64,000 nucleotides of DNA from SKVR01 sp964453995 (lineage in GTDB: Bacteria; Bacteroidota; Bacteroidia; Bacteroidales; UBA7960). Shown here one piece after another: positions 43,506-52,155 of the stretch (positions within the stretch are counted from its first letter, which is position 1; the number at the start of each line of letters is the position of its first letter). Under the pieces are notes generated by a model that was not told where the DNA came from, did not search any database, and was given only the letters and a program-made list of their open reading frames with translations. A program made the translations under genes and the position numbers. The stretch spans positions 15,230-79,229 of the forward strand of contig CAYVQC010000013.1 in assembly GCA_964453995.1 (NCBI GenBank), read 5' to 3'.

Positions 43506-43952
43506 TTACAAAAAGTCTATTAACTCTAAATATTGATTTTCTTTTTGCGTCATAATTTTCTTTTCATTAAGCTCCTTGTCTTTAAATCCAACAATATGTA
43601 AAACCCCATGTGCAAGAACCCTATGCAATTCTATATCAAAAGATGCTTCAAATCTTTTTGCATTTTCTTTTACCCTATCGATGCTAATATAAATATCGCC
43701 ACTTATGTTATCAAAATCTTCTGAATAATCAAACGTAACAATATCGGTAAACTCATCATGTTTCAGAAATCTTTTATTAATTTCAATAAGGTAGGCATCG
43801 GTGCAAAATATGAAATTCAGCATACCTGGAGTTTTTCCTTCCTGCTTTATTAAACCAAGAATCCATTCCCTGGTATATTGCTCAGGGAATGGAAACTCAG
43901 AAACATCAAGGAAAACGAATTCTATATCAAAGTCTATATTTTCTGTATTCAA
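43506..43952 (-). CDS. ybeY: endoribonuclease YbeY
   Basis: A 148-residue UPF0054 protein with the zinc motif HRVLAHGVLHIVGFKD (HxxxHxxxxxH type) near residue 105 and the ISIDRVKENA block. It processes rRNA ends and takes part in ribosome quality control. No ATG is available; a TTG at 43952, three bases after the stop codon of the preceding gene, is the only sensible start, so translation probably relies on coupling. Confidence 0.93.
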   Translation of the reverse strand: MNTENIDFDIEFVFLDVSEFPFPEQYTREWILGLIKQEGKTPGMLNFIFCTDAYLIEINKRFLKHDEFTDIVTFDYSEDFDNISGDIYISIDRVKENAKRFEASFDIELHRVLAHGVLHIVGFKDKELNEKKIMTQKENQYLELIDFL

Positions 43953-43955
43953 TTT

Positions 43956-44468
43956 TTATGGTGTTTTAAATAACAATACATTCTTAAAATAATTTTCAAG
44001 ATGTTTTTTTCTTTCAATAGTAAGTGAATAATTGATACTACTGATATAAAAAATTAGTTCTATAGTGCTGCCAAAATCATAAAAGTTAATCTCATCTGCC
44101 AAAAGTTTTATCACAAGTATACCGCGATTGCCCTCTCCCTCTCCATCGGGTAAATCTTCAAAACCAATTTCTGTATACTTCTGATAATCAAAACCTTCTC
44201 CCTCATCTTTTACAACAAAATGTAATCCTTTTGCATCAGAAAAAAAGGAAACATCTATATGAGATTCAGGATTATTCTGATTTCCATGAACCTTAGCATT
44301 AAAATATGCTTCATTTAAGGCCAGTTGGATATTACTGTAATACGTATTTATGATATTATACTCATAGCAAATATCCTCGATAAAACTTTCTAACTGATGA
44401 ATACCCTCATCAGTGGCTTTAATCCTGATTTCTCTTTTATTTTCAACCATTTCTTTATTCTTGAACAT
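43956..44468 (-). CDS. anti-sigma-type ATP-binding protein (HATPase_c_2, RsbW-like)
   Basis: A 170-residue protein, with ATG at 44468 or 44450. The GHKL ATPase motifs are present: N-box LALNEAYFNAKVHGN near residue 50, G1 VKDEGEGFDYQ near 88, and NRGILVIKLLADE near 113. In other bacteria such domains act as serine kinases or anti-sigma factors in partner switching. No anti-sigma antagonist or sigma factor is nearby. It overlaps the end of the DUF4175 gene by 14 bp and runs directly into ybeY, so the four genes form one unit. Confidence 0.82.
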   Translation of the reverse strand: MFKNKEMVENKREIRIKATDEGIHQLESFIEDICYEYNIINTYYSNIQLALNEAYFNAKVHGNQNNPESHIDVSFFSDAKGLHFVVKDEGEGFDYQKYTEIGFEDLPDGEGEGNRGILVIKLLADEINFYDFGSTIELIFYISSINYSLTIERKKHLENYFKNVLLFKTP

Positions 44469-47400
44469 TAAGAAAATATAATTCTACCAAACTTTTGTAA
44501 TGTGGGCGGAAACCTGGTGGTAAACTCTGCAACATTTCAAGATTCCTGTTCTTTTCTCTATTATACTCAAAAAAATCCTCCGGGTTACTTAAATCATAAA
44601 AATTAGCAGTCTCTCCTACCCTTCGTTCTTCTTTTTCCCGCTCCATTTCAGCCTTTTCATGTTCTAATAATCTTGTAAGAATTCTTTGTTGCCTCATTTG
44701 GGTAAGCCGTGTAATATTATCTGACACAATATCCAGTTCAGTCCTTTCCATTTCCCGCATCAATTGTTCAAGTTCTTTTGTATTTTCTCCATCACCCCGC
44801 AGTTGATTGGAAATATCATTAAGGCTATTTCTTATTTTCTCTTGTTCGGCTGCCATCCTCGCAAGCTTTTCACTCATACTCATTCCTTGCTCTCCAGATT
44901 CACCCGGTTTTTGTTGATGACCTTGTCTCAACTCTTCAAGCATTTGATTCATCTGTTGCTGCATTTCACGCAAATCCTGAAACCCAGGAGAAGGCGTACC
45001 TTTTTGTGGTTCACCGCCTTCGCCAGACATCTGCATTTGCATCTGATTCTGCATATTCTCCATACTTTCATTAAGGAGCAAAGCGAGATTATTAATATGA
45101 GTCATAACAAACTGTTGTCTGCTTATCCCTGTATGCTTTCTGCGATTTATCAATTGATCTATGGCCTCTGTAATGTTAAGATTAATAAGAGAAATCTCAC
45201 GACTCACATAGCTTTGAATTTGAATTTGCCGCTTGGCAAGAGCGGTTAAACTATCTTTTATCATCTCCAAATCACTGCTGATCTTATTTTGTTGCTGAAT
45301 AAGATTTACATACTTCGGGTCACGAATATTAACAATCCTAACGTCTTCCATCAATTTTTCCTGAGAGACAGAAGAACGTATAAGATTATCCATAATTTCT
45401 CGTAATGTCCTAATATCTTCTGCAAGATTTTGTTGTTGCATTGCAGCCTGCATAGCTTGTAAAGAATTTTTAAGCTCCTGCATTTTATCTGAAGCATTAT
45501 TTTGTTGTTTACCTGATTCTCCAGCCTCACCACCCTGCATGTTTTTTAACGCTTCATTCAAATCACTTCCAATTTCATTTTGAAGATCTGAAGTATCTTC
45601 AAAATCGTTTGGGCGACTTAATTCTTCATTCTTTTCCCTCATATCATCTATCAGATCGCTTATCTCTTCATACTCCTGGTTCAAATTATCCTGTTGATCT
45701 ATCTTCTTATCATCAAGTCCTTCTTCCTTTACATCCTCATTCAAATCGTCAAGTTCTTCTTTCACTCTTTCCAGATTTTCAATGCTTTCATTCAACATAC
45801 GTTCTACCTGCAGCTGCTTAAACAATTCAAGAGCTCTCTCCAATCTGTTTTCATAATCCTCCATTTCGAATTCCATCTGATCAAGCATTTCAAAAACCTC
45901 TTCCCTGTCTAGTTTTTCTAATTCATCCTGTATCTTATCATACAACTCTTTCATTTCATCTGTGAGGACTTCTTCAAAAAGTTGTTCCAGTTCTTGTTGC
46001 TTTTCAAACAATTCTTCATCTTGTTTTCTAAACTGCTGATCTCTCTGCTGTTTTTGCCGGGTAAATTCTTTTAACTTTTCGTAGCTTTCCTGAGCCTGCT
46101 TTTGCTTCTCAAGAAGATTCTTTAGTGTTTCCTGCTGTTCCCAGCTTATATTTTCGCTTTCCAACATAGACTTTCGCAGCTCATCAATTTCTTTTTGAAT
46201 TTGATCAACTTCGTTCTTGTTCTCATTTAATCCTGATTTAACCTCTTCATCTGAAGCAATTGTTTCGGCAATCAATTCATTATGATCAGGAATACTATAA
46301 GAAAAAATCCTTGTTTGTGATGTTTTTGCTCCGTTGATAGCATCATTGTCGGACACTTCAAAATAATACTCAAATGAACTGCCGGGACTTATTTCATACT
46401 CATTCAAATCAATATGATAATAAAATTCCTGGTTAAGCTTTCGTTCATCAAAATCCAAATCCTTTAATTCAAAAGGAGTATTACTATTTTCAGATTCTTC
46501 ATTCGTAATAAGCCTATACCTAAGATTCAAATCAGAAAAACCATAATCATCAATGATCAATCCCCTGAAATAAAGATGAGATAACATCACACTGTCCTGG
46601 AACTCTTCTACATTAATGGTGGGATAAACATCAGGTATAACATTTATAAAATAATTCAACGAATCCCCTTTCATATTATCGCTATTGTAAGCAACAACTG
46701 CATATTCAAAATTATTCAACGCAGTTATGATTTTATTGAATTCATTATGTCTTTCCCTATTAAAGGTATCCATTTCATTATCAATAGACAGACCCATTAT
46801 GGTTGCATCCTCAGTAAAGACATTCCATTCGAGATTTGTTCCTTCCGGAATTCTGATATCTCCGATATTATCAAATTTTTCAGTAGGTAAATTCGTATAG
46901 GAAGGATATGAGGCTACAATAGTGAAATTTTTTATTACAGCCTTACTCTGCATTTCGATTTCAAAAGGCCCGAAAAGAAAATTCGCAGCCCGGATCTTAA
47001 AATTTAGGGGTTCCTTAAACGTTCTGAACTCATATTCAAAATCATACCTGGAAACAGGGGTCATTTTAAAAGCATCCTCACCTACAATCAAATCAAGGCG
47101 ATCGGGTACAACATCTCCTTCAACCTTCATTTTCAAAACATAGGGTTGGTTTTTAATGGCTGTAGTTTCGCTAACCATTCTAACCTGGAATGGGGCAGGC
47201 CTTTCAAATTCCTGTCCATACAACATAATTCTACTGGCTGGTTCCCGGAATAAAACCGGATACAATATAAAACCCAATGAAAGAATGGTCAAAACAAAAA
47301 GAGAAATTGGAACATATCTTACATTTTCCCGCAAATTAACGGCATTAGTGAAAGGAACAGGATGTAAATGCCTGGATCGTTGCTCAATACTGGCGATAAT

Positions 47401-47787
47401 AAGATCATTCTTTTGAGGATGGTCGTCAAGAAACTTTTTCAATTGAAGTGTATTGAGTATCTTATCATCAACATCGCTTTTAAAGAATTTTCCCAGAATA
47501 ATAGCTGCCTGCTCAAAATCAATCCGTTTACCAATTTTCAGCAAACCAGCTATGGGTTTTATAATGTAGCGAGCCAATATTAAAACATTGAACAATATAA
47601 AGCCGTAAAACAAAACAGCTCTAACCGTTCCATCGAAATACCCGAAATATTCAAGAAATACGAACACCATAAATAAGAGTCCCGCACTGGCAATTGCAAT
47701 GAGGAATCCCTTTATAATTTCATTTAAATAATATTTCTTAATGAACTTATCAAGCTTACCGACTAATATGGAAAAATTATCATTCAT
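44455..47787 (-). CDS. DUF4175 family membrane protein with long coiled coil
   Basis: 1110 residues. Two membrane helices near the N-terminus (about 23-50 and 56-80), a third near 155-175, then a predicted outer beta-rich domain (about 190-500). A very Glu/Gln/Lys-rich coiled coil spans about 515-790 and a Met/Gln-rich helical region about 780-1040, ending in a short tail. This matches the Bacteroidetes DUF4175 family, whose function is not established. Order DUF4175, HATPase, ybeY, mnmG suggests conserved co-expression. Confidence 0.82.
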   Translation of the reverse strand: MNDNFSILVGKLDKFIKKYYLNEIIKGFLIAIASAGLLFMVFVFLEYFGYFDGTVRAVLFYGFILFNVLILARYIIKPIAGLLKIGKRIDFEQAAIILGKFFKSDVDDKILNTLQLKKFLDDHPQKNDLIIASIEQRSRHLHPVPFTNAVNLRENVRYVPISLFVLTILSLGFILYPVLFREPASRIMLYGQEFERPAPFQVRMVSETTAIKNQPYVLKMKVEGDVVPDRLDLIVGEDAFKMTPVSRYDFEYEFRTFKEPLNFKIRAANFLFGPFEIEMQSKAVIKNFTIVASYPSYTNLPTEKFDNIGDIRIPEGTNLEWNVFTEDATIMGLSIDNEMDTFNRERHNEFNKIITALNNFEYAVVAYNSDNMKGDSLNYFINVIPDVYPTINVEEFQDSVMLSHLYFRGLIIDDYGFSDLNLRYRLITNEESENSNTPFELKDLDFDERKLNQEFYYHIDLNEYEISPGSSFEYYFEVSDNDAINGAKTSQTRIFSYSIPDHNELIAETIASDEEVKSGLNENKNEVDQIQKEIDELRKSMLESENISWEQQETLKNLLEKQKQAQESYEKLKEFTRQKQQRDQQFRKQDEELFEKQQELEQLFEEVLTDEMKELYDKIQDELEKLDREEVFEMLDQMEFEMEDYENRLERALELFKQLQVERMLNESIENLERVKEELDDLNEDVKEEGLDDKKIDQQDNLNQEYEEISDLIDDMREKNEELSRPNDFEDTSDLQNEIGSDLNEALKNMQGGEAGESGKQQNNASDKMQELKNSLQAMQAAMQQQNLAEDIRTLREIMDNLIRSSVSQEKLMEDVRIVNIRDPKYVNLIQQQNKISSDLEMIKDSLTALAKRQIQIQSYVSREISLINLNITEAIDQLINRRKHTGISRQQFVMTHINNLALLLNESMENMQNQMQMQMSGEGGEPQKGTPSPGFQDLREMQQQMNQMLEELRQGHQQKPGESGEQGMSMSEKLARMAAEQEKIRNSLNDISNQLRGDGENTKELEQLMREMERTELDIVSDNITRLTQMRQQRILTRLLEHEKAEMEREKEERRVGETANFYDLSNPEDFFEYNREKNRNLEMLQSLPPGFRPHYKSLVELYFLNVQE

Positions 47788-47926
47788 TTACATTCACTTC
47801 CTTGTTTTTAATAAATATAACTACCTTATAATTAATCTCTAAAATTACACATAATTCAACCCTTCTTAATCCAAAAAACTTTAATTTAGCTTATATGAAC
47901 CCAAAAAGAATTAGCTCTGATATATT

Positions 47927-50074
47927 ATGAAAAAGAACCGCGAAAAATTAAAAGAAGGATTAATTGAGCAGATTAAAAAATTTTTTATCAATAACCCTAA
48001 ATCAAAATACAATCATAAGCAGATAAGTAAACGTCTTTCGGGTATTGAAGAGTCAGACCGAAAGTATATTAACGGTTTGCTATATCAACTTGCGAAAGAA
48101 GGATTTATTGTCGAAGTTTATAAAGGCAAATTTGTTCTAAATCCGCAGGAGCGAGAAAAACACCGTGAAAAAGCTGCAGTAATTTCTGGCACTGTCGATA
48201 TGAAACAGACAGGTAAAGCTTATGTAATTACAGATCAACTACTTGAAGACGTTCAAATATTAGCTAATAATACCAACCAGGCTCTTCATGGTGATGAAGT
48301 TAAAGTAAGGCTTTTCCCCCAACGAAAAGGAGCCAAGATTGAAGGGGAAATCATCGAAATTATAAAAAGAAAGAAAACTCGCTTTGTAGGTGTTGTAGAA
48401 AAGCAACGCAACTTTGCTTTTCTTATCCCTGATAATAAGGCCACGCCAGTAGATATTTTCATTCCCCTTGACCAATTACAAGGGGCTAAACCAGGGCAAA
48501 AAGCTGTAGCAGAACTAACAGACTGGCCCCCTCAGGCAAAAAATCCATTTGGCAAAATTGTAAAAATACTTGGTAAACCAGGAGATAATGAGGTAGAGAT
48601 TCATGCAATCCTGGAAGAATATAATCTCCCCTATTCTTTTGATCAAAAAATTGAACAAGAAGCAAATAACATTTCCCCGGATATTCCTTCAGATGAAATT
48701 CAAAGGCGCACAGATTTCAGAAATATTACAACCATTACCATAGATCCTGAAGATGCAAAAGATTTCGATGATGCTTTATCCATTGAAAAAATTAACAATG
48801 ATACATACAGGATTGGGGTTCATATTGCAGATGTATCGCACTACGTAAAAGAGAAAACTTTGCTGGAGGAAGAAGCCTACTTCCGCGGAACATCAGTATA
48901 CCTTGTAGATCGTGTGGTACCAATGCTACCTGAAAGACTATCCAATAATATCTGTTCTCTTAGGCCAGATGAAGACAAATTAACCTTTTCAGCAGTATTT
49001 GATCTGAATCTCGATGGAAAAATTCTTTCTTCCTGGTTTGGTAAAACAATTATCAGATCCAACCGACGGTTTAGTTACGAAGAAGTACAGCAAATAATTG
49101 AAAATCAAGAAGGAGAATTGTATGATGAAATCAACATACTTGATACCATAGCAAGAGTTATACGCAATAAAAGAATGAAAAGCGGAGCCATAGCCTTCGA
49201 TAAAAAAGAGGTAAAATTCAGGCTTGACGATAAGGGCAAACCTCTTTCAGTATATTATAAAGAGCAAAAAGAAGCACACAAACTCATAGAAGAGTACATG
49301 CTATTGGCAAACAAAGCTGTGGCAGAAAGAATTGGCAAAATAAGGGGTAAATCGCAACCCAGAACGTTTGTCTACAGGATACACGATATTCCTAACCCGG
49401 AAAAACTAAACAGTTTATCTGAATTTGTTTCCAAACTTGGATACAAATTAAAAACAGATACAAGAAAGAATATATCTAAATCTTTAAATTCTCTATTAAA
49501 AGAATCTGAGGGAAAAGGAGAAGAAAATCTTATCGAAACCTTGGCCATCAGGAGTATGGCTAAAGCAGAATACTCAACACAAAATATAGGTCACTATGGA
49601 TTGGCCTTTGATTACTACACGCATTTTACATCCCCCATCAGACGTTATCCTGACCTGATGGTACACCGCCTTTTACATGCTTATTTAAATAATGCCAACA
49701 GTTTTCCCTCAGAAGTATATGAAGAAAAGTGCGTGCATTCTACTGAAAGGGAAAAACTGGCACAAATAGCTGAGAGAGATTCTATTAAACTAAAACAGGT
49801 TGAGTTTCTTTCTGATAAAATTGGTGAAACATACAAGGGTGTGATTTCCGGAGTAAGCAAATGGGGATTATTTGTAGAACTGATTGAAAACAAGTGCGAA
49901 GGAATGATTCGCCTTAATGATATGACTGATGATTACTACTACCTGGATGAGGATAATTACCAGGTAATTGGACATAATACCAGGCAAAAATACAAATTAG
50001 GAGATGAAATTCATATTACCATCAAAGGAGTTAATGTTCATCGAAAAGAAATAGATTTTGTTATGGCAGAATAA
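47927..50074 (+). CDS. rnr: ribonuclease R
   Basis: A 715-residue RNase II family exonuclease. An N-terminal winged helix (about 1-65) is followed by two cold-shock domains, the RNB catalytic domain with ITIDPEDAKDFDDALS near residue 270 (metal-binding Asp cluster), and a C-terminal S1 domain starting GETYKGVISGVSKWGLFVEL near 637. It degrades structured RNA 3' to 5'. The basic tail of the E. coli enzyme is absent. It is the plus-strand neighbour of DUF4175, divergent by 139 bp. Confidence 0.96.
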   Translation: MKKNREKLKEGLIEQIKKFFINNPKSKYNHKQISKRLSGIEESDRKYINGLLYQLAKEGFIVEVYKGKFVLNPQEREKHREKAAVISGTVDMKQTGKAYVITDQLLEDVQILANNTNQALHGDEVKVRLFPQRKGAKIEGEIIEIIKRKKTRFVGVVEKQRNFAFLIPDNKATPVDIFIPLDQLQGAKPGQKAVAELTDWPPQAKNPFGKIVKILGKPGDNEVEIHAILEEYNLPYSFDQKIEQEANNISPDIPSDEIQRRTDFRNITTITIDPEDAKDFDDALSIEKINNDTYRIGVHIADVSHYVKEKTLLEEEAYFRGTSVYLVDRVVPMLPERLSNNICSLRPDEDKLTFSAVFDLNLDGKILSSWFGKTIIRSNRRFSYEEVQQIIENQEGELYDEINILDTIARVIRNKRMKSGAIAFDKKEVKFRLDDKGKPLSVYYKEQKEAHKLIEEYMLLANKAVAERIGKIRGKSQPRTFVYRIHDIPNPEKLNSLSEFVSKLGYKLKTDTRKNISKSLNSLLKESEGKGEENLIETLAIRSMAKAEYSTQNIGHYGLAFDYYTHFTSPIRRYPDLMVHRLLHAYLNNANSFPSEVYEEKCVHSTEREKLAQIAERDSIKLKQVEFLSDKIGETYKGVISGVSKWGLFVELIENKCEGMIRLNDMTDDYYYLDEDNYQVIGHNTRQKYKLGDEIHITIKGVNVHRKEIDFVMAE

Positions 50075-50079
50075 AAACA

Positions 50080-50121
50080 TACCGGTCATAGCATCAGGCT
50101 TTTATCCTGCTATGACCGGTA
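50080..50121. terminator. bidirectional terminator hairpin between rnr and the LytTR gene
   Basis: A perfect 14-bp stem: 50080-50093 with 50108-50121, loop 14 nt. Flanks are A/T-rich but with no long T-run. It sits between convergent genes. Confidence 0.7.
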
Positions 50122-50146
50122 AACTATTTTACTTATAAAATCCTGA

Positions 50147-50899
50147 TTAAATAAGATTCAGTCTTCCGTAGAGTTCTTTTCTGTACAAACCACCAATAGG
50201 CAACACTTTCATTTTTCCTTCAATAACCAAATCAGGATATTTTATAGAGAAAATCTTGTTCAGGTTTACGATAAAAGATCTGTGGATCCTCACAAAATCT
50301 TTCTGGGGAAGGATTCTCACCATCTCTTTCATGGTAGTATGGGTAGTGTAGCTGTTATCCGACGTATTGATTACAACATAATCCTTCAACGCTTCCACAT
50401 AAAAAATATCGTCGAAATTGATTTTATTAAGACGATAATCAGCTCTTACGAAAATACTATCTTTTGATTCTTTATTCTCAATAATTGAATGGTAAAGATC
50501 GCGTTCTTTTTTAACAACTTCATCCTTTTCGTGCTTATAAAGCGCCATTTCTATGGTAGTTTGAAGTTCTTTTTCCTTGAATGGTTTGATAATGTAACCG
50601 TAAGGCTCCGTAATTTTAGCCTTACTCAGGGTATTATCATCGGCATATGCAGTGAGGAAAATCAAAGGAATACCAAATCTTTCCTTGATAAGATTAGCAG
50701 CGTCGATACCGCTCATTTGGCCCTTGAGCATGATGTCCATTAAAACAAGATCAGGGCGGTTTTCTTCTATTTCTTCAATAGCCTTTTCGGCACTGCTTAC
50801 AGTTGTAGGAACCTGATATCCCATCTTTTTCAAGCTGTTTTGAATATCCTTAGCTACAATGCTTTCATCCTCAACAACTAAAATTTTTACTTTTGCCAT
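50147..50899 (-). CDS. LytTR-type response regulator
   Basis: 250 residues. A receiver domain (about 4-120) has KILVVEDESIVAKDI, phosphoacceptor Asp55 in LVLMDIMLKG, and the switch-region Thr in LIFLTAYADD; a helical linker follows, then a LytTR DNA-binding domain (about 150-248) with NFDDIFYVEALKDYVVINT and DFVRIHRSFIVNLNKI. No sensor kinase is adjacent. A TAAATTTG -7 element at 51002-51009 (minus) would give a leader of about 95 nt. Confidence 0.9.
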   Translation of the reverse strand: MAKVKILVVEDESIVAKDIQNSLKKMGYQVPTTVSSAEKAIEEIEENRPDLVLMDIMLKGQMSGIDAANLIKERFGIPLIFLTAYADDNTLSKAKITEPYGYIIKPFKEKELQTTIEMALYKHEKDEVVKKERDLYHSIIENKESKDSIFVRADYRLNKINFDDIFYVEALKDYVVINTSDNSYTTHTTMKEMVRILPQKDFVRIHRSFIVNLNKIFSIKYPDLVIEGKMKVLPIGGLYRKELYGRLNLI

Positions 50900-51001
50900 A
50901 TTCCTTAATGTTTAATATTTAAATTAAAAGTCTTTCTAACCGAAGCCTGAACCAGGCTATGCACTTTTCTGTTAAATTTAGCGGTATGTATTTACCATCT
51001 C

Positions 51002-51009
51002 CAAATTTA
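51002..51009 (-). promoter_or_regulatory. candidate -7 promoter element of the LytTR regulator gene
   Basis: Minus strand TAAATTTG matches TAnnTTTG. No -33 TTTG at the right distance. Confidence 0.35.
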
Positions 51010-51668
51010 CAACAATTTTTTAAAAATACTTAGATTAATAATTTTTGGTTTGATCGTATTCCATTCATTACCTATAATTTAAGGAAATTTAACCCGAATG
51101 AAACCCACAAGAATATCAATTCGTATTTTTCAGAAATTTAAGCACACTATACATCTATTTATTATCAATAATATTTTATTTTTAAAAAATCCTATTATTA
51201 TTATTAGTGATGTTAATATTGTGAGTAAAAAAACCGGTGTTTTCTTGGAATTTTCATTTATAAAAACAAATCAACAAATTACTAACAACACTTTTCCCTC
51301 ATTATTTCAGAAAATGAACAAATTAAGAAATTGTTAACAATCGGTTCGTATCTGCTTCTATGGATAAAAAGGGGGTTTATCAACATGATTTTATATTAAA
51401 AAATTGTTAGGTTTTTGTCAGTAAATTTTTAAAAAATGCAATGTAAAAGCTTGCATATTGTAAGATTGTTTTTATAGCAACACCTCTCGCAAAATTCCTA
51501 TAAAAAGTAATCATAAGTTATCCATAGCCAGGTAGTACATTTCAACAACAAACTGTTGATAAAACGTAAAAAACTGATTACCAAAAAACATGAAAGTATC
51601 ATGAAATATAGATTTGTAGGTGTTTAAATTTGTAAATATCTATAAATAAATCCTGTACTATTTATCTG

Positions 51669-51676
51669 TACTTTTG
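51669..51676 (+). promoter_or_regulatory. candidate -7 promoter element of rpiB
   Basis: TACTTTTG matches TAnnTTTG and lies 33 bp before the rpiB ATG. The -33 element is not clear. Confidence 0.45.
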
Positions 51677-51708
51677 TAAGAATACAATTTGAAATAAACT
51701 TTTTAACA

Positions 51709-52155
51709 ATGGCAAAAACAACCATCAAAATTGCTATAGCATCTGATCATGCAGGATTTGAATTAAAAGAAACTATCAAGCAATATTTTGATCAACAGGG
51801 TATTACATATCATGATTTCGGAACCCATTCGACAGAAAGTACGGATTATCCCGATTATGTACATCCTTTGGCACAATCGATAAGTAAAGATGAGTTTTCG
51901 TTGGGCATCGTTATTTGTGGAAGTGGAAATGGAGTAAATATGACTGCCAACAAATATCCGCAGATACGCTCTGCTTTATGCTGGTTGCCAGAGCTTGCTG
52001 AATTGGCCCGTCAACACAACGATGCTAATGTACTTGCGTTACCGGCCCGGTTCATCGATCATACATTGGCACTTCAAATTACGCAATCCTTTCTGTCATC
52101 CTCTTTCGAAGGAGGAAGACATCAAAACAGGGTCAATAAAATTCCCTGCAAATGA
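51709..52155 (+). CDS. rpiB: ribose-5-phosphate isomerase B
   Basis: A 148-residue RpiB/LacAB protein: IAIASDHAGFELKETI at the N-terminus, STDYPDYVHPLA and GIVICGSGNGVNMTANKYP, which contains the active-site Cys and anion-hole glycines. It interconverts ribose-5-phosphate and ribulose-5-phosphate. The stop codon overlaps the start of the next gene as ATGA, so translation is coupled. Confidence 0.95.
   Translation: MAKTTIKIAIASDHAGFELKETIKQYFDQQGITYHDFGTHSTESTDYPDYVHPLAQSISKDEFSLGIVICGSGNGVNMTANKYPQIRSALCWLPELAELARQHNDANVLALPARFIDHTLALQITQSFLSSSFEGGRHQNRVNKIPCK

Larger units (their letters stand above)
50900..51708. other. 809-bp AT-rich non-coding region, candidate replication origin
   Basis: No protein gene is supported. 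Four DnaA-box-like 9-mers (each one base from TTATCCACA) lie within 204 bp: TTATCCATA at 51359-51367 (minus) and 51518-51526 (plus), TTATCAACA at 51377-51385 (plus) and 51554-51562 (minus). A palindrome TTGTTAACAA is at 51331-51340, and an AT-only-rich stretch follows at 51386-51430. Promoters for the flanking divergent genes are at its ends. Confidence 0.5.

Noticed and set aside
51098..51337. 79-codon plus-strand frame in the AT-rich gap before rpiB
   Set aside because: Composition is dominated by Ile, Asn, Lys and Phe from AT-rich sequence, there is no family resemblance, and it lies in the candidate origin region.
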